From NCBI GenBank assembly GCA_003142185.1, contig PLOR01000047.1, positions 1 to 36,853 of the forward strand: 36,853 nucleotides of DNA, in the 5' to 3' direction. Positions 1-9,554 of the stretch are shown here, one piece after another; position 1 is the first letter of the stretch, and each line of letters opens with the position of its first letter. The notes under the pieces were generated by a model, which searched no databases, had not been told where the DNA came from, and was given only the letters and a program-made list of their open reading frames with translations. Origin of the DNA: Bryobacterales bacterium (lineage in GTDB: Bacteria > Acidobacteriota > Terriglobia > Bryobacterales > Bryobacteraceae). Both the position numbers and the translations under genes were made by a program.

Positions 1-125
1 TCGTGGTCCTGGTGCTGGTCGGCATGGGTAATATTCGCGCCGTGACGATAAAGCGCGCTGGCCACGCCCGCCACCAGCCCCTTGCGGTCCGGACAATCGA
101 TGAGCAATACCGCCGTATCTCGCAT
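1..125 (-). CDS. purU: Formyltetrahydrofolate deformylase, N-terminal fragment
   Basis: The gene runs off the left edge, so only the first 41 codons are present. Read from the ATG at 125, they begin [20 protein letters not shown] and continue through a stretch ending HADQHQDH. The CPDRKGLVA and [10 protein letters not shown] segments are the N-terminal ACT-domain signature of PurU, which hydrolyses 10-formyl-THF to formate and THF to feed purine synthesis and balance one-carbon pools. The catalytic formyltransferase-like domain would lie outside the window. No strong Shine-Dalgarno sequence precedes the ATG. The gene follows the DUF433/DUF5615 pair on the same strand after a 59-bp gap, so read-through from that pair is possible. 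Confidence 0.85.
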   Translation of the reverse strand, partial: MRDTAVLLIDCPDRKGLVAGVASALYRHGANITHADQHQDH

Positions 126-184
126 GTTCGACCAGCTTAACGCCAATACGGGCAGTGGAAGAAACGCCTCCCGGACTAACGAGG

Positions 185-508
185 TTACCGGATCTGAAGA
201 ACGTTGACCTGCCCAGGTTTCGTCTGCCTGACCAAATCGCGGATCTCCGCAAACTGTGGCCGGTAAGCCGCGACATGGTTGAACTGAGTGATCAGGACAA
301 CGATCCCCATGGGATACTTCCCGGTTTGGTTCTGAAATTGGAGATTTTGGTCCAGAGTCACCAGGACATCAAAGCGAGGCGCCGCTTCCCTCATCAGTGC
401 GCCGTTGGTGAGCGCCCGCCAGCCCATCTCCGCGGCGCTCTTCACTTCGTCGCCAGGAAAGGCTAATCGAAGCCGCGGGTTCACGCACTCGTCAAGGAGG
501 ATGCGCAT
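185..508 (-). CDS. DUF5615 PIN-like toxin candidate
   Basis: This 107-residue protein starts [13 protein letters not shown]. It has acidic residues at the end of strand 1 (D6, E7) and in the later VTLDQN motif, the pattern of the DUF5615 (Mut7-C-like PIN) family, whose members are usually the toxin or nuclease partner of DUF433 proteins. The start codon lies inside the end of the upstream DUF433 gene, a 28-bp overlap, which implies translational coupling with antitoxin first and toxin second. The length is normal for the family. RNase activity is inferred from family and gene order only. Confidence 0.8.
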   Translation of the reverse strand: MRILLDECVNPRLRLAFPGDEVKSAAEMGWRALTNGALMREAAPRFDVLVTLDQNLQFQNQTGKYPMGIVVLITQFNHVAAYRPQFAEIRDLVRQTKPGQVNVLQIR

Positions 509-729
509 TCCTTCATCTGCTCACCTGCCAACTCCAGAAAGCGCTGAGCCTGGCCACGTTCCAAGGACGGCACGGTATCCAGAAACTCGTCCAACGAGAA
601 GCCCGCCGCCAGGTGATCGATCAGCATCTGCACTGGTATCCGGGTTCCTCGGAAGCAGGGCGCTCCCGAGAGTCGATCCGGGTCGACCCACACGACTTCC
701 TCCAATCGGCGAAGGAGTTCCGGCCTCAT
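481..729 (-). CDS. DUF433 antitoxin candidate
   Basis: The product has 82 residues. The segment VDPDRLSGAPCFRGTRIPV is the DUF433 hallmark (G-x-P-x-F/I-x-G-T-R-I-P), followed by a helix-turn-helix-like part (LIDHLAAGFSLDEFLDTVP). DUF433 proteins are small and probably DNA-binding, and are commonly paired with DUF5615 or VapC-like toxins. The gene overlaps the downstream DUF5615 gene by 28 bp on the same strand. The region upstream (730-810) has no convincing Shine-Dalgarno sequence or consensus promoter. Confidence 0.8.
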   Translation of the reverse strand: MRPELLRRLEEVVWVDPDRLSGAPCFRGTRIPVQMLIDHLAAGFSLDEFLDTVPSLERGQAQRFLELAGEQMKECASSLTSA

Positions 730-810
730 ATATCCACGTTACTGCAAAGTGGTGCAACATTCCAAACCGCAAGGTCGAGGCGCCCGGGTCTGCCCCACCG
801 TCCCCCAACA

Positions 811-856
811 CCTTCCCCGGCACCACGAACGGCTTGCGGTAGTCGCGCGTGAATAA
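811..856 (-). repeat. Detached copy of the oxidoreductase 3' end
   Basis: These 46 bp match 1201-1246 with two mismatches, and 40 bp (817-856 against 1207-1246) are identical. The second copy is the end of the Gfo/Idh/MocA coding sequence (its last codons, KPFVVPEKV). Read on the minus strand, this copy would give PFVVPGKV before diverging. It is therefore a remnant or duplicate of the gene end, 390 bp away, with the second DUF433 gene between the two copies. Confidence 0.9.
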
Positions 857-863
857 GTGGGAA

Positions 864-940
864 AAGAACCGGCGGCAAGACCGCCGGCGCTACGGCGCTC
901 GAGTTTTTCGGTAGCGCCGGCGGTCTTGCCGCCGGTTCTT
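864..940. repeat. 30-bp perfect inverted repeat (GTAGCGCCGGCGG family)
   Basis: The arms 864-893 and 911-940 are perfect reverse complements of 30 bp around a 17-nt loop. The arm core GTAGCGCCGGCGG occurs again as an inverted pair at 22735-22823, so this is a dispersed family rather than a unique terminator. On the minus strand the left arm is followed by TTCTTTTC, so it could also end transcription in that direction. It lies between the detached gene-end copy and the second DUF433 gene. Confidence 0.85.
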
Positions 941-987
941 CGCGCGACACGCCAATGCCGCGGCCTTCCGCAGCGCTGGTATCCTGA

Positions 988-2488
<1,501 letters not shown>

Positions 2489-2583
2489 GGATGCTCCTTG
2501 GCTCCCGAATTGGCTGGACGGACAGCTTGGCAACTACCGATCAACCTATCACGTCGCGGCTCTCCCCGCTGGCGCCGGGTGCG

Positions 2584-4035
2584 CTAACCCGCAACCGCCG
2601 TTTCCTTCGGCAGCGCGGCTTCTTCGGCGGGCAGCGTGAAGAAGAACGTCGAGCCTTCCTGCACGCGGCTTTCCACGCGCACCGTGCCATTGTGCGCGCC
2701 CACCAGGTGCTTCACGATGGACAGCCCCAGCCCGGTGCCGCCCAACTCCCGCGAGCGCGCCTTGTCCACGCGGTAGAACCGTTCGAACAGCCGCGGCAGA
2801 TCCTCGGCCGGAATGCCGGCTCCGCTGTCCCGCACGAAAACCTCCACGAAGCGGCCGGCGGGGTAAGCGCCAGCCACAATGGATCCGCCGGCCGGCGTGT
2901 ACTTGATGGCGTTGTCGAGCAGGTTGCTCAGAATCTGCGAAACCGCTTCGCCGTCGCACCAGACTTCGGGCGTGGCGGCGTCCAGTTCGGTCTCGAGACG
3001 AATCGAACTCTTGGCGGCGATGGGCCGCACCAGATCCATCGACTCCTCGATCAATCCGCCGATCGAATGCGGCTCGAACTCCAGCTTCTGCCGCTTCTGT
3101 TCCACGCGGGAGAGCGTGAGCAGATCTTCGGTGAGCCGCGCCAGCCGCTCGGCGTTGTGACGAATGATGCCGAGAAAGCGCATGTTGTATTGCGGATCGG
3201 CCAGCGCGCCATCGAGCAGCGTCTCCGTGTAGCCCTGGATCGAAGCCAGCGGCGTGCGCAGCTCATGCGAGACGTTGATGACAAAATCCTTGCGGATGCG
3301 CTCCAGCCGCTCCAGTTCGCTGTGCTCGAGCTGCAACTGCTCCACCGTCCGCTGCAGGTTGGCGGCGGTGTCGTTGAGTGTGCGCGACAATTGGCCGAAC
3401 TCGCTGCCGCCGGTGACGGCCAGGCGTGCGCGGAAGTTGCCGCCCGCCAGCTCGCCGGCGTGCGCCATGATGGTGGCGAAATGGCGTGAGATCCAGCGCG
3501 CCAGCAGCGCCGCCACCAGGATGGCAGGCACAAATGCCAGCGCGGTGCTGATCAGAATCTTGGCGCGGATCTGCGCCACTTGAGTCTCCACCTGGGCATA
3601 GGGAACCGCCAGCCGCACGGCGCCCCCGCGGCATGGCGCCGCTACGTACAGAAAAGGAATTCCGAGCGTCCCGCTGCGCCGGATGGCCCAGCCCGGCTCG
3701 CCCGCCAGCGCTTGGCGAATCTCCGGCCGCGCAGCGTGGTTCTCCATTTGGGCGGCGTCTGCCTCGGAATCCACCGTCACGCGGCCGTCGCTCCGCACCA
3801 GCGTCAAACGCCCGCCGGCGGCCGCGGCCATGGCGCGCGCCGCGGGTTGGCCGACGGCGCCGATGTCATCCAGCAGCAGCGCCAGCGTGCGCGCTTTGTC
3901 CGTGGCTTGCCGCACCAGGCTATCGATGTAGACCTGCTTGGCCACCCGCGTGGTGAAGTAATCCACCGTCAGCAGCGCCAGCAGCAGCAGGCCCAGCACG
4001 CCGGCAATCAGCTTCAGAAAAATCCGGCCGGTCAA
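2584..4035 (-). CDS. phoR: PhoR-type sensor histidine kinase
   Basis: The product has 483 residues. There is an N-terminal TM helix (about 8-27), an extracytoplasmic region (about 30-158), a second TM (about 160-180) and a HAMP segment. The HisKA motif FVINVSHELRTPLASIQGYT has the phospho-acceptor His257. The ATPase domain has an N-box (NLLDNAIKYT, 371-380), a G1 box (DSGAGI, 403-408) and a G2 box (GGTGLGL, 432-438). It probably phosphorylates the PhoB-like regulator encoded just upstream. The start is a TTG overlapping the phoB stop (TTGA), with GAGGA 6 nt upstream. No PAS domain is evident. PhoR/PhoB is the closest family, but no pst or phoU genes are nearby, so phosphate as the signal is inferred. 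Confidence 0.88.
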   Translation of the reverse strand: MTGRIFLKLIAGVLGLLLLALLTVDYFTTRVAKQVYIDSLVRQATDKARTLALLLDDIGAVGQPAARAMAAAAGGRLTLVRSDGRVTVDSEADAAQMENHAARPEIRQALAGEPGWAIRRSGTLGIPFLYVAAPCRGGAVRLAVPYAQVETQVAQIRAKILISTALAFVPAILVAALLARWISRHFATIMAHAGELAGGNFRARLAVTGGSEFGQLSRTLNDTAANLQRTVEQLQLEHSELERLERIRKDFVINVSHELRTPLASIQGYTETLLDGALADPQYNMRFLGIIRHNAERLARLTEDLLTLSRVEQKRQKLEFEPHSIGGLIEESMDLVRPIAAKSSIRLETELDAATPEVWCDGEAVSQILSNLLDNAIKYTPAGGSIVAGAYPAGRFVEVFVRDSGAGIPAEDLPRLFERFYRVDKARSRELGGTGLGLSIVKHLVGAHNGTVRVESRVQEGSTFFFTLPAEEAALPKETAVAG

Positions 4036-4724
4036 TCGGTGTCCTCGAAACGATAGCCGAAGCCGCGCACGGTGGTGAGATAGCGCGGGCTCTCCGGCTG
4101 CCCTTCAATCTGCTCGCGCAGGCGCCGTACGTGCACGTCCACCGTGCGCGGCGTTACGTAATGAGACTGACCCCACACCGCGTCCAGCAGTTGATCGCGG
4201 CTGTAGGCGCGGCCCGGATGGCTGAGAAAAAATTCCAGCAGGTTGAATTCGGTCGATGTCAGCGTCAGCTCCCGTTCGCCCACATACACCCGCCGGCCGG
4301 TCCGATCCAGCCGGAAAGGACCGATGCCGGTCACTGCCGGTTCAGCGTCCATTTGTTCGCGGCGCAGGTGCGCTTTCACTCGCGCCACCAGCTCGCGCGG
4401 GCTGAACGGCTTGGTGATGTAATCGTCGCCGCCGATTTCCAGGCCCAGCACGCGGTCCACCTCGTCGCCGCGCGCGGTGAGGAATATGACCGGCGTGCGC
4501 GCCATCGCCTGCGACTGGCGAATCTCGCGGCAAAGCTGGAAGCCGTCGACATCCGGCAGCATCACGTCCAGCACGATCAGGTCCGGCTTGGCTCGCTCCA
4601 ACTCCTCCAGCGTCCCCTTATCGCCGCGTAGGATCTGGGTCTGGTAGCCGTGCCGGGTCAGGTTGTAATCGATCAGGGAAGCCAGCTCGGCTTCGTCTTC
4701 CACGATCGCAATTCGCTTCGGCAT
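4032..4724 (-). CDS. phoB: PhoB-type response regulator
   Basis: The product has 230 residues. The receiver domain starts MPKRIAIVEDEAE, with phospho-acceptor Asp53 (LIVLDVMLPDVDG), Thr83 (FLTARG) and Lys105 (ITKPFSP). The C-terminal winged helix (about 135-227) ends TVRGFGYRFE, the OmpR/PhoB signature. It overlaps phoR by 4 bp, so the two are translationally coupled. The DedA-like gene ends 22 bp upstream and may share a transcript. Confidence 0.9.
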   Translation of the reverse strand: MPKRIAIVEDEAELASLIDYNLTRHGYQTQILRGDKGTLEELERAKPDLIVLDVMLPDVDGFQLCREIRQSQAMARTPVIFLTARGDEVDRVLGLEIGGDDYITKPFSPRELVARVKAHLRREQMDAEPAVTGIGPFRLDRTGRRVYVGERELTLTSTEFNLLEFFLSHPGRAYSRDQLLDAVWGQSHYVTPRTVDVHVRRLREQIEGQPESPRYLTTVRGFGYRFEDTD

Positions 4725-4746
4725 CGAGGATGGGGGATCTTCCCGC

Positions 4747-5346
4747 CTATTGTAACGTCGCGCGCGCCGCGGCGCGCCGCCGCTCGGCCATCCGGAGCAA
4801 CAGAACCATGACGAGCGCCAGCCCCACTGCCACGCCCGTCAGCGCCCACGCGTTGTGCTTCACGTAGTCCTGAGCGCCCAGGCCCAGCCGGATTCCCAGG
4901 TACGCTTCGCCGAAATAGCGGATCACCCGAGCCACCAAAATCACCGCCGCGAACTGCGCCAGCGGCGTGCGCAGCACGCCCGCCGAAATGACAAACGCCT
5001 TCAGCGGAAGCGGAGGAACCGGCAGCAGCGCCGGGATGAAAACCGTCACCAGGCCGTAACGATCGAACCACTCGCGGAACCGGCCCGGCTTGCCCGGCAT
5101 GGGCGGCTTGAAGAAGCGGCGCACGCCATGACGCGAGAGCAGAAACAGCGCGAGATTTCCGCCCAGAGAACCCAGCACGGCCATGGCGGCCGTGAAATAG
5201 GCGCGATCGGGAGACTTGTAGGCCACGAACATTACCAGAATGTCCATCGCCGCAGGCATCGGCACACCCGACGAATCGAGCACCGCCAGGAGGAACACCC
5301 CCGACGGGCCGAACCGGACCAGTGCTTCGGATAGAGTGTGCAGCAA
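4747..5346 (-). CDS. DedA/VTT-domain (YqaA-like) membrane protein
   Basis: The product has 199 residues and several hydrophobic helices. It carries the VTT (SNARE-associated) pattern: a glycine-rich segment (LGSLGGNLALFLLSRHG) and a proline-rich re-entrant loop (FIPALLPVPPLPLKAFVISAGV). The C-terminus is basic. DedA/VTT proteins are linked to lipid-carrier flipping and membrane homeostasis, consistent with a neighbouring polysaccharide locus, but its role here is inferred. The start is TTG, chosen because AAGGA lies 7 nt upstream and no closer ATG fits. Confidence 0.85.
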   Translation of the reverse strand: MLHTLSEALVRFGPSGVFLLAVLDSSGVPMPAAMDILVMFVAYKSPDRAYFTAAMAVLGSLGGNLALFLLSRHGVRRFFKPPMPGKPGRFREWFDRYGLVTVFIPALLPVPPLPLKAFVISAGVLRTPLAQFAAVILVARVIRYFGEAYLGIRLGLGAQDYVKHNAWALTGVAVGLALVMVLLLRMAERRRAAARATLQ

Positions 5347-5415
5347 CGGATAATCCTTGACTTCAATTCGAAGCCGCGACCGTAGGGAGCGGTCAGCCCG
5401 GCCACTTCGGCCATT

Positions 5416-5434
5416 GGCAGGTCGGGGACCTGCC
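5416..5434. repeat. Hairpin repeat GGCAGGTC-GGG-GACCTGCC
   Basis: Perfect 8-bp arms with a 3-nt loop lie between the end of the ABC permease gene and the DedA-like gene. The same 19 bp recur at 29242-29260, and a close variant lies inside a coding region at 7503-7523. The family is dispersed. There is no T-run, so I do not call it a terminator. Nearby, 5378-5394 shares a GGGAGCGGTC segment with 9466-9478. Confidence 0.8.
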
Positions 5435-5442
5435 CCACGTGT

Positions 5443-6675
5443 CTACAACATGTCGGCGAACGAGCGGCGCAACTTGTAGAAACACGCGTGGCCCACCACC
5501 AACGCCACCAACGCCACCACAGTCAGCTTCCACAACGGGCCGAACTGCGGCGCGCGGTTCTCCAGAAAGATCGCGCGATAGCCTCGCACCAAAACGTAGA
5601 GCGGGTTCTTCGTCAGCAGCGCCGCCGCGCCCTTCGGCAGAGACCCCTCAGGGTAACAGATCGGGGTGACGAAAAACCAGATGGTGAGCAGGAAGCCGAT
5701 GACCTGCCCCAGGTCGCGCACAAACGCGCCCAGCGCCGCCAGCAGCCAGCTCAGGCCGAGCGTCAGCAGGATCTGCGGCACCAGCAGCACCGGCAGCCAC
5801 AGTATGGTGACGGGCAGACTGTGCCGGATCGCGAGAAGAAACCCGCAGTAAAGCACCACCGCGAAGAATTCGCTCACCAGGCCGGCCGCCACCAGGTTGA
5901 CGGGCAGCGTCTCCACCGCGAAGACCAGCTTCTTGACGAAATTGCGGTGCTCCAGCAGGATCGAGGGCGCGCGTCCGGCGGCCTCGCTCAACGCCAGCCA
6001 GGGCAGCATTCCGCACAGGAAGTAGAGCGCGAATCCGGCGCGGCCGGGAATGCCGGGGAAGCGCGACTGGAGCACCACCCCGAAAACGAAATAGTAGGTG
6101 AGCATCAACAGCAGCGGGTTGATCACGGTCCAGAAGGATCCGCCGAACGAACCGCGGTAGCGCCCCAGCACGTCGCGCCGCACCATCACCCGGATCAATC
6201 CGCGATTGCGCCACAGCGTCAGGAACGGATAAACGAAGGCGCGGCCCATGGCGCGGACGGCTTGCGCGCGGCTGAGCGCCGCCCGCGTGGACACGCCAAC
6301 GTGGGTCAGGCGCGTGACGCCATCGCGCACCACGGCCTCCACCAGCAGGAACGGCCAGCCCTTTTCGTAAAACCAGCAGACGTGCTCGCGCAGCGGCGAA
6401 ATCAGCGCCTGAAAACGGCCATTTTCGGTGGGCAGCGCCAGATCCATACCGATCCGCGCGCTCTCTCCGGGCGCCAGGTCGCGCTCGGCAGCCACTCGCG
6501 CGCCATCTACGATCAGCGTTCCGGTATCGGCGTCGAACAGATGGACCCCAACGAAGAAACCGTCCGCGGCACGCCACGTTTCGCCCGACTGGTTACGGAT
6601 TTCAAACTCCGCCCGCAGCTTGCCGGTCGCCGGGTCCAGGTCTACCCGCGGATTCAGATATGCCGCCGCCTTCAT
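5443..6675 (-). CDS. wzm: Wzm-type polysaccharide ABC permease with N-terminal beta-rich domain
   Basis: The product has 410 residues from the ATG at 6675, which overlaps the stop of the upstream gene (ATGA). Residues ~150-410 are a polysaccharide-export ABC-2 permease: the pre-TM1 motif RRDVLGRYRGSFGG (about 166-179) is characteristic of Wzm/TagG, followed by about six TM helices. It would move an undecaprenyl-linked glycan across the inner membrane with a Wzt ATPase. Residues 1 to ~118 form a non-membrane, beta-rich domain (for example GFFVGVHLFDADTG, RFQALISPLREHVCWF) resembling the C-terminal glycan-binding domain of Wzt proteins. Wzm normally lacks this, so the order looks swapped. No canonical Wzt is in the window. 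Confidence 0.88.
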   Translation of the reverse strand: MKAAAYLNPRVDLDPATGKLRAEFEIRNQSGETWRAADGFFVGVHLFDADTGTLIVDGARVAAERDLAPGESARIGMDLALPTENGRFQALISPLREHVCWFYEKGWPFLLVEAVVRDGVTRLTHVGVSTRAALSRAQAVRAMGRAFVYPFLTLWRNRGLIRVMVRRDVLGRYRGSFGGSFWTVINPLLLMLTYYFVFGVVLQSRFPGIPGRAGFALYFLCGMLPWLALSEAAGRAPSILLEHRNFVKKLVFAVETLPVNLVAAGLVSEFFAVVLYCGFLLAIRHSLPVTILWLPVLLVPQILLTLGLSWLLAALGAFVRDLGQVIGFLLTIWFFVTPICYPEGSLPKGAAALLTKNPLYVLVRGYRAIFLENRAPQFGPLWKLTVVALVALVVGHACFYKLRRSFADML

Positions 6676-8735
6676 GTGTACAGCCACCCCGGGTAGCGTT
6701 CCCGCACCGCGCCCGTCTTGCGGCCCACCGCGTAAATGCCATCGCCGCGCAGCGCCGAGTCCAGCCGGTAGCGTTCCAGCAGATGCACCACCCAGCGGAA
6801 CTCGGGATGCGGCAAGTCGCGAAACTCGCCAGTCTCCAGCCGGTCCACCTCGAACCCGGAGTTTACCAGCAACTGGTGAATCTCGCGCGGCGTGTATTCG
6901 CGATTGTGCCGCGCGTCGCCCTCGCCGGTTTCGCTGGGACGCAGATAGGCATGGAAAAAGCCGGGATGGTACCCCTGCAAAATGGCCGCCAGGCCGCGCA
7001 GGCTGGCGATGTTCGGCGTGGTCAGCACGAAGTGGCCGCCCGGTTTGAGGATGCGGTTCACTTCGCCCATCAGGTGCATGGGGTCCGTGAACAGGTGCTC
7101 GATCAGCTCGCAGCACAGCACGGTCGAGAAATGCTCGTCCGGGTATGGGAAGGAATCCTTCTCGGCATCGAAATGGTCGATCTCGCAGGTGAACGTTTCG
7201 CCCGAGGACGAAGTCACCGAGCGGTGGTCCACCCGGCCCGGTTCGCCATAATAGCAGCCGCGAACTTCGCCGTAGCCCAGCTTGTCGTGTAGCGCGGGCG
7301 TCATTTGCATGTAGGCGCCCATCTCGAGAATGCGATCTTCCGGGCCGCCCGGTGGAATCAGGCCCAAGGTTTTCTCGAGGCGTGTCTGGTGAACTTCCAG
7401 GTAGGTCGCCGATTCCTCGTCCACCGCCCACCCGCGCAAGTAAGGCGTCATCTCTTGGGCAGGAATCTGCTCCGAGGCCGGCCCAGCCGAATCCACTTGG
7501 TGGGGCAGGCCCCCGGCCTGCCCAGTCGAATTCGCTTCCTCGGCAACCGGCACAGTAGAATCCGTCTGCTCCTTAACCGGCCCGCTGGAGCGATCCGGTT
7601 CCTCTGCTTTCCACGCCTTGCCTTCCATCACCGCTTCCAGAAATTGCGCGTACTGTTTCGCCACCGCCGGCCAATTGCACTGCTGCGCGACGTAATCCCG
7701 CGCGCGCGCGCCCAGCGCCAGTGCCACTTCCGGGCGCGACGTCAGCAGGTTGAGGTATTCGAAGATGGTGTCTTCCTCGCCCGCGCCCACCGGCACTTTG
7801 AGGCACACATCGTCGGGGAACTCGGCGAAGCTTCCGACGTCGGAAACCAGCGCCGCCTTGCCCAGCCCCATCGCCCGCAGCAGCGTGCCCGAACTTTCGC
7901 CCACCGTCGGGTAGCGCAGGTTGAGGACGATGTCGCAGGCCGAAAGGTAGCCGGTGAAATCGTCGATCGGCACAAAGCCCACCATCCGCACGCTGGCGGA
8001 GAGCCCCAGCGAGCGAATCATTCCCTCCAGCGGAAGATCGGCATGCGGCTCGCCCACCAGAATCATTTTCGCTTCCGGCGCCAGACGCAGCAGGCGGCGG
8101 AAAGCGCGCAGCGATTCGGCAATTCGCTTGTAGGGTTTGAGAAAACCGAAGACGCCCACCAGCGGTACGGCCTCGTCGAGGCCCAGCCGTTGGCGAAACC
8201 CGTTGCGGTCGCCCGGCGGAATCCACGCGCCGTGCGGAATCACCGCCAACGGCCCGCCAAACCCACCGGCGCGGATTTCCGATTCCATGAACCGGCTATG
8301 CACGATCACACCGCGCGCGCCTTCGAGCAGCCGCCGCGTAAGCGCCAAGCCTTCGTAATCCGGGCCGACCTCCAGCTTGCGCACGCGTTCGGCGAATTCG
8401 CGCGCCACTCGGCCGCCGGCGTATTCGCACTCGCGCACGTACGCGTCCCAATCGCCGCGCCGGATGGTGATTTCCGTCATCAGATGGTGCAGGTTGGATT
8501 CATGCATCACCACCACGCCGGCGTGGCGCAACGCGGACTCATACACGAAGCCGTGGCAGCGATTGTTGCCCATCTGGTACAGGGCGATATCGAAGCGCGC
8601 AGCATCGAATGGCTGCGAGGCCTGCGAAAAGACTTCGACTTGGGCCAGATGCCGGAGCGGCTCGAGCAGGGCTTCGGAATAGTCGGCAATCCCGCTGCGC
8701 TCCGGCGGCAGCGGCGAGAAGAACGCCACCCGCAT
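6672..8735 (-). CDS. Fusion: family-4 glycosyltransferase plus SAM methyltransferase
   Basis: The product has 687 residues from the ATG at 8735, 2 bp after the DUF3108 stop. Residues 1 to ~380 are a GT-B glycosyltransferase (MRVAFFSPLPPERSGIADYS; the C-half has FGFLKPYKRI and VGESSGTLLRAMGLGKAALV). Residues ~440-687 are a class I methyltransferase (motif I ILEMGAY at ~469-475, CCELIEHLF at ~541-549, LKPGGHFVLTTPN at ~563-575). The linker (~381-435) is low-complexity, with three loosely repeated units (DSTVPVAEE, NSTGQAGGL, DSAGPASEQ), and its DNA contains a hairpin repeat at 7503-7523. It probably adds and methylates a sugar, perhaps as a chain-terminating cap. Donor and acceptor are unknown. 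Confidence 0.88.
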   Translation of the reverse strand: MRVAFFSPLPPERSGIADYSEALLEPLRHLAQVEVFSQASQPFDAARFDIALYQMGNNRCHGFVYESALRHAGVVVMHESNLHHLMTEITIRRGDWDAYVRECEYAGGRVAREFAERVRKLEVGPDYEGLALTRRLLEGARGVIVHSRFMESEIRAGGFGGPLAVIPHGAWIPPGDRNGFRQRLGLDEAVPLVGVFGFLKPYKRIAESLRAFRRLLRLAPEAKMILVGEPHADLPLEGMIRSLGLSASVRMVGFVPIDDFTGYLSACDIVLNLRYPTVGESSGTLLRAMGLGKAALVSDVGSFAEFPDDVCLKVPVGAGEEDTIFEYLNLLTSRPEVALALGARARDYVAQQCNWPAVAKQYAQFLEAVMEGKAWKAEEPDRSSGPVKEQTDSTVPVAEEANSTGQAGGLPHQVDSAGPASEQIPAQEMTPYLRGWAVDEESATYLEVHQTRLEKTLGLIPPGGPEDRILEMGAYMQMTPALHDKLGYGEVRGCYYGEPGRVDHRSVTSSSGETFTCEIDHFDAEKDSFPYPDEHFSTVLCCELIEHLFTDPMHLMGEVNRILKPGGHFVLTTPNIASLRGLAAILQGYHPGFFHAYLRPSETGEGDARHNREYTPREIHQLLVNSGFEVDRLETGEFRDLPHPEFRWVVHLLERYRLDSALRGDGIYAVGRKTGAVRERYPGWLYT
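7503..7523. repeat. Hairpin repeat inside the fusion-protein linker
   Basis: GGGCAGGCC and GGCCTGCCC form perfect 9-bp arms around CCC. It is a variant of the intergenic hairpin at 5416-5434 and 29242-29260, but here it is translated in frame as part of the linker (around TGQAGGLPH). Confidence 0.75.
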
Positions 8736-8737
8736 GG

Positions 8738-9439
8738 TCAGCGCACCAGGTCCAGCGAAAAGACTCCCAGCGGGAGCGGAATGCGGATGCTCAGCGGCGT
8801 GCGCGCGGCATCGCGCGCGAAGAACATGTCGCACTGAAAATCCGCCTTCGGTCCCTTCACCGCCGCGTGCACGCGGTCGGCCGCCACGGACTTCCCGGCC
8901 GAGTTCACGTTTTCGGCGCCCACGTACGAGAGACTCACCGAATAGGCCGACCCGAAATACACTTGCTGCGGCGCGGGCACGCGGCCTTGGCCCAATTCCA
9001 CGCGCGCGTAATAAGCGAACGCCACCGCGTCGCGAGCGCAGGTGGCGATGCTGAAATCGCCCCTGCCGCCGCCGGCTGGAAACACCGTGGTGCGTGTCGC
9101 GCTGCCCGCTTTCTGATCGAAGCTGGTCTTGTCGTCGGTCCGGTTGCCAGCGTGCGTCAGGTCGCGCTCGAATTCCTGCGAGCACAGCCCCGCGTCGACC
9201 GCCGAATGCAGTTGGTCGGCCAGTGAAAAGCCGGGCACACTCGCGTTCAGCGTCGCATCCAGGTTCCAACCCACGGCGGAGCGGTGCGCGGTGAGGGTGG
9301 CCTCGCCCAAGCTGGTGCCGCTTTGCCAGCTCAAGTTGTATCGCAGCGATTCGTCGGTGAAGGGAAAGCCGGGCTGGGCGGAGGCCGCCAGCAGCGGGAA
9401 CAACGCCGCGAATGTGAAGGGAAGGAATCTCATAAGCAT
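8738..9439 (-). CDS. DUF3108 exported protein
   Basis: The product has 233 residues, with a hydrophobic signal peptide (MRFLPFTFAALFPLLAASA). An internal Met at 9433 is an equally good start. The remainder is beta-rich and begins FTDESLRYNLSWQSGTSLGE, the DUF3108 pattern (periplasmic, probably lipocalin-like). The family has no established biochemical role. It sits between glycosyltransferase genes and 2 bp before the fusion gene, so it is probably part of the polysaccharide operon. Confidence 0.8.
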   Translation of the reverse strand: MLMRFLPFTFAALFPLLAASAQPGFPFTDESLRYNLSWQSGTSLGEATLTAHRSAVGWNLDATLNASVPGFSLADQLHSAVDAGLCSQEFERDLTHAGNRTDDKTSFDQKAGSATRTTVFPAGGGRGDFSIATCARDAVAFAYYARVELGQGRVPAPQQVYFGSAYSVSLSYVGAENVNSAGKSVAADRVHAAVKGPKADFQCDMFFARDAARTPLSIRIPLPLGVFSLDLVR

Positions 9440-9492
9440 CGGAGCCGGGCCCAGCGCTCACCCCGTAAGGGAGCGGTCGTTGGCACAAAACC

Positions 9493-9516
9493 AAAAAATG
9501 CGCCCGCAAGCGGGCG
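9493..9516 (-). terminator. Possible intrinsic terminator on the minus strand
   Basis: A 6-bp GC stem (CGCCCG/CGGGCG) with a 4-nt loop is followed on the minus strand by CATTTTTTGG. It lies after the three-glycosyltransferase block and before the DUF3108 gene, so it may separate two transcription units or reduce read-through. The stem is short. Confidence 0.5.
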
Positions 9517-9554
9517 TTGGCAAGCTAAAGCATGCCCCACCAAAACAAGCCGGT

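Noticed and set aside
730-790. Promoter before the first DUF433 gene (TTGCAC-17-GATATA, minus strand)
   Set aside because: Only three of six matches in each box; not better than chance.
6676-7431. N-terminal extension of the permease frame to 662 codons
   Set aside because: Overlaps the methyltransferase domain in another frame; the ATG at 6675 is coupled to the upstream stop and begins the plausible domain.
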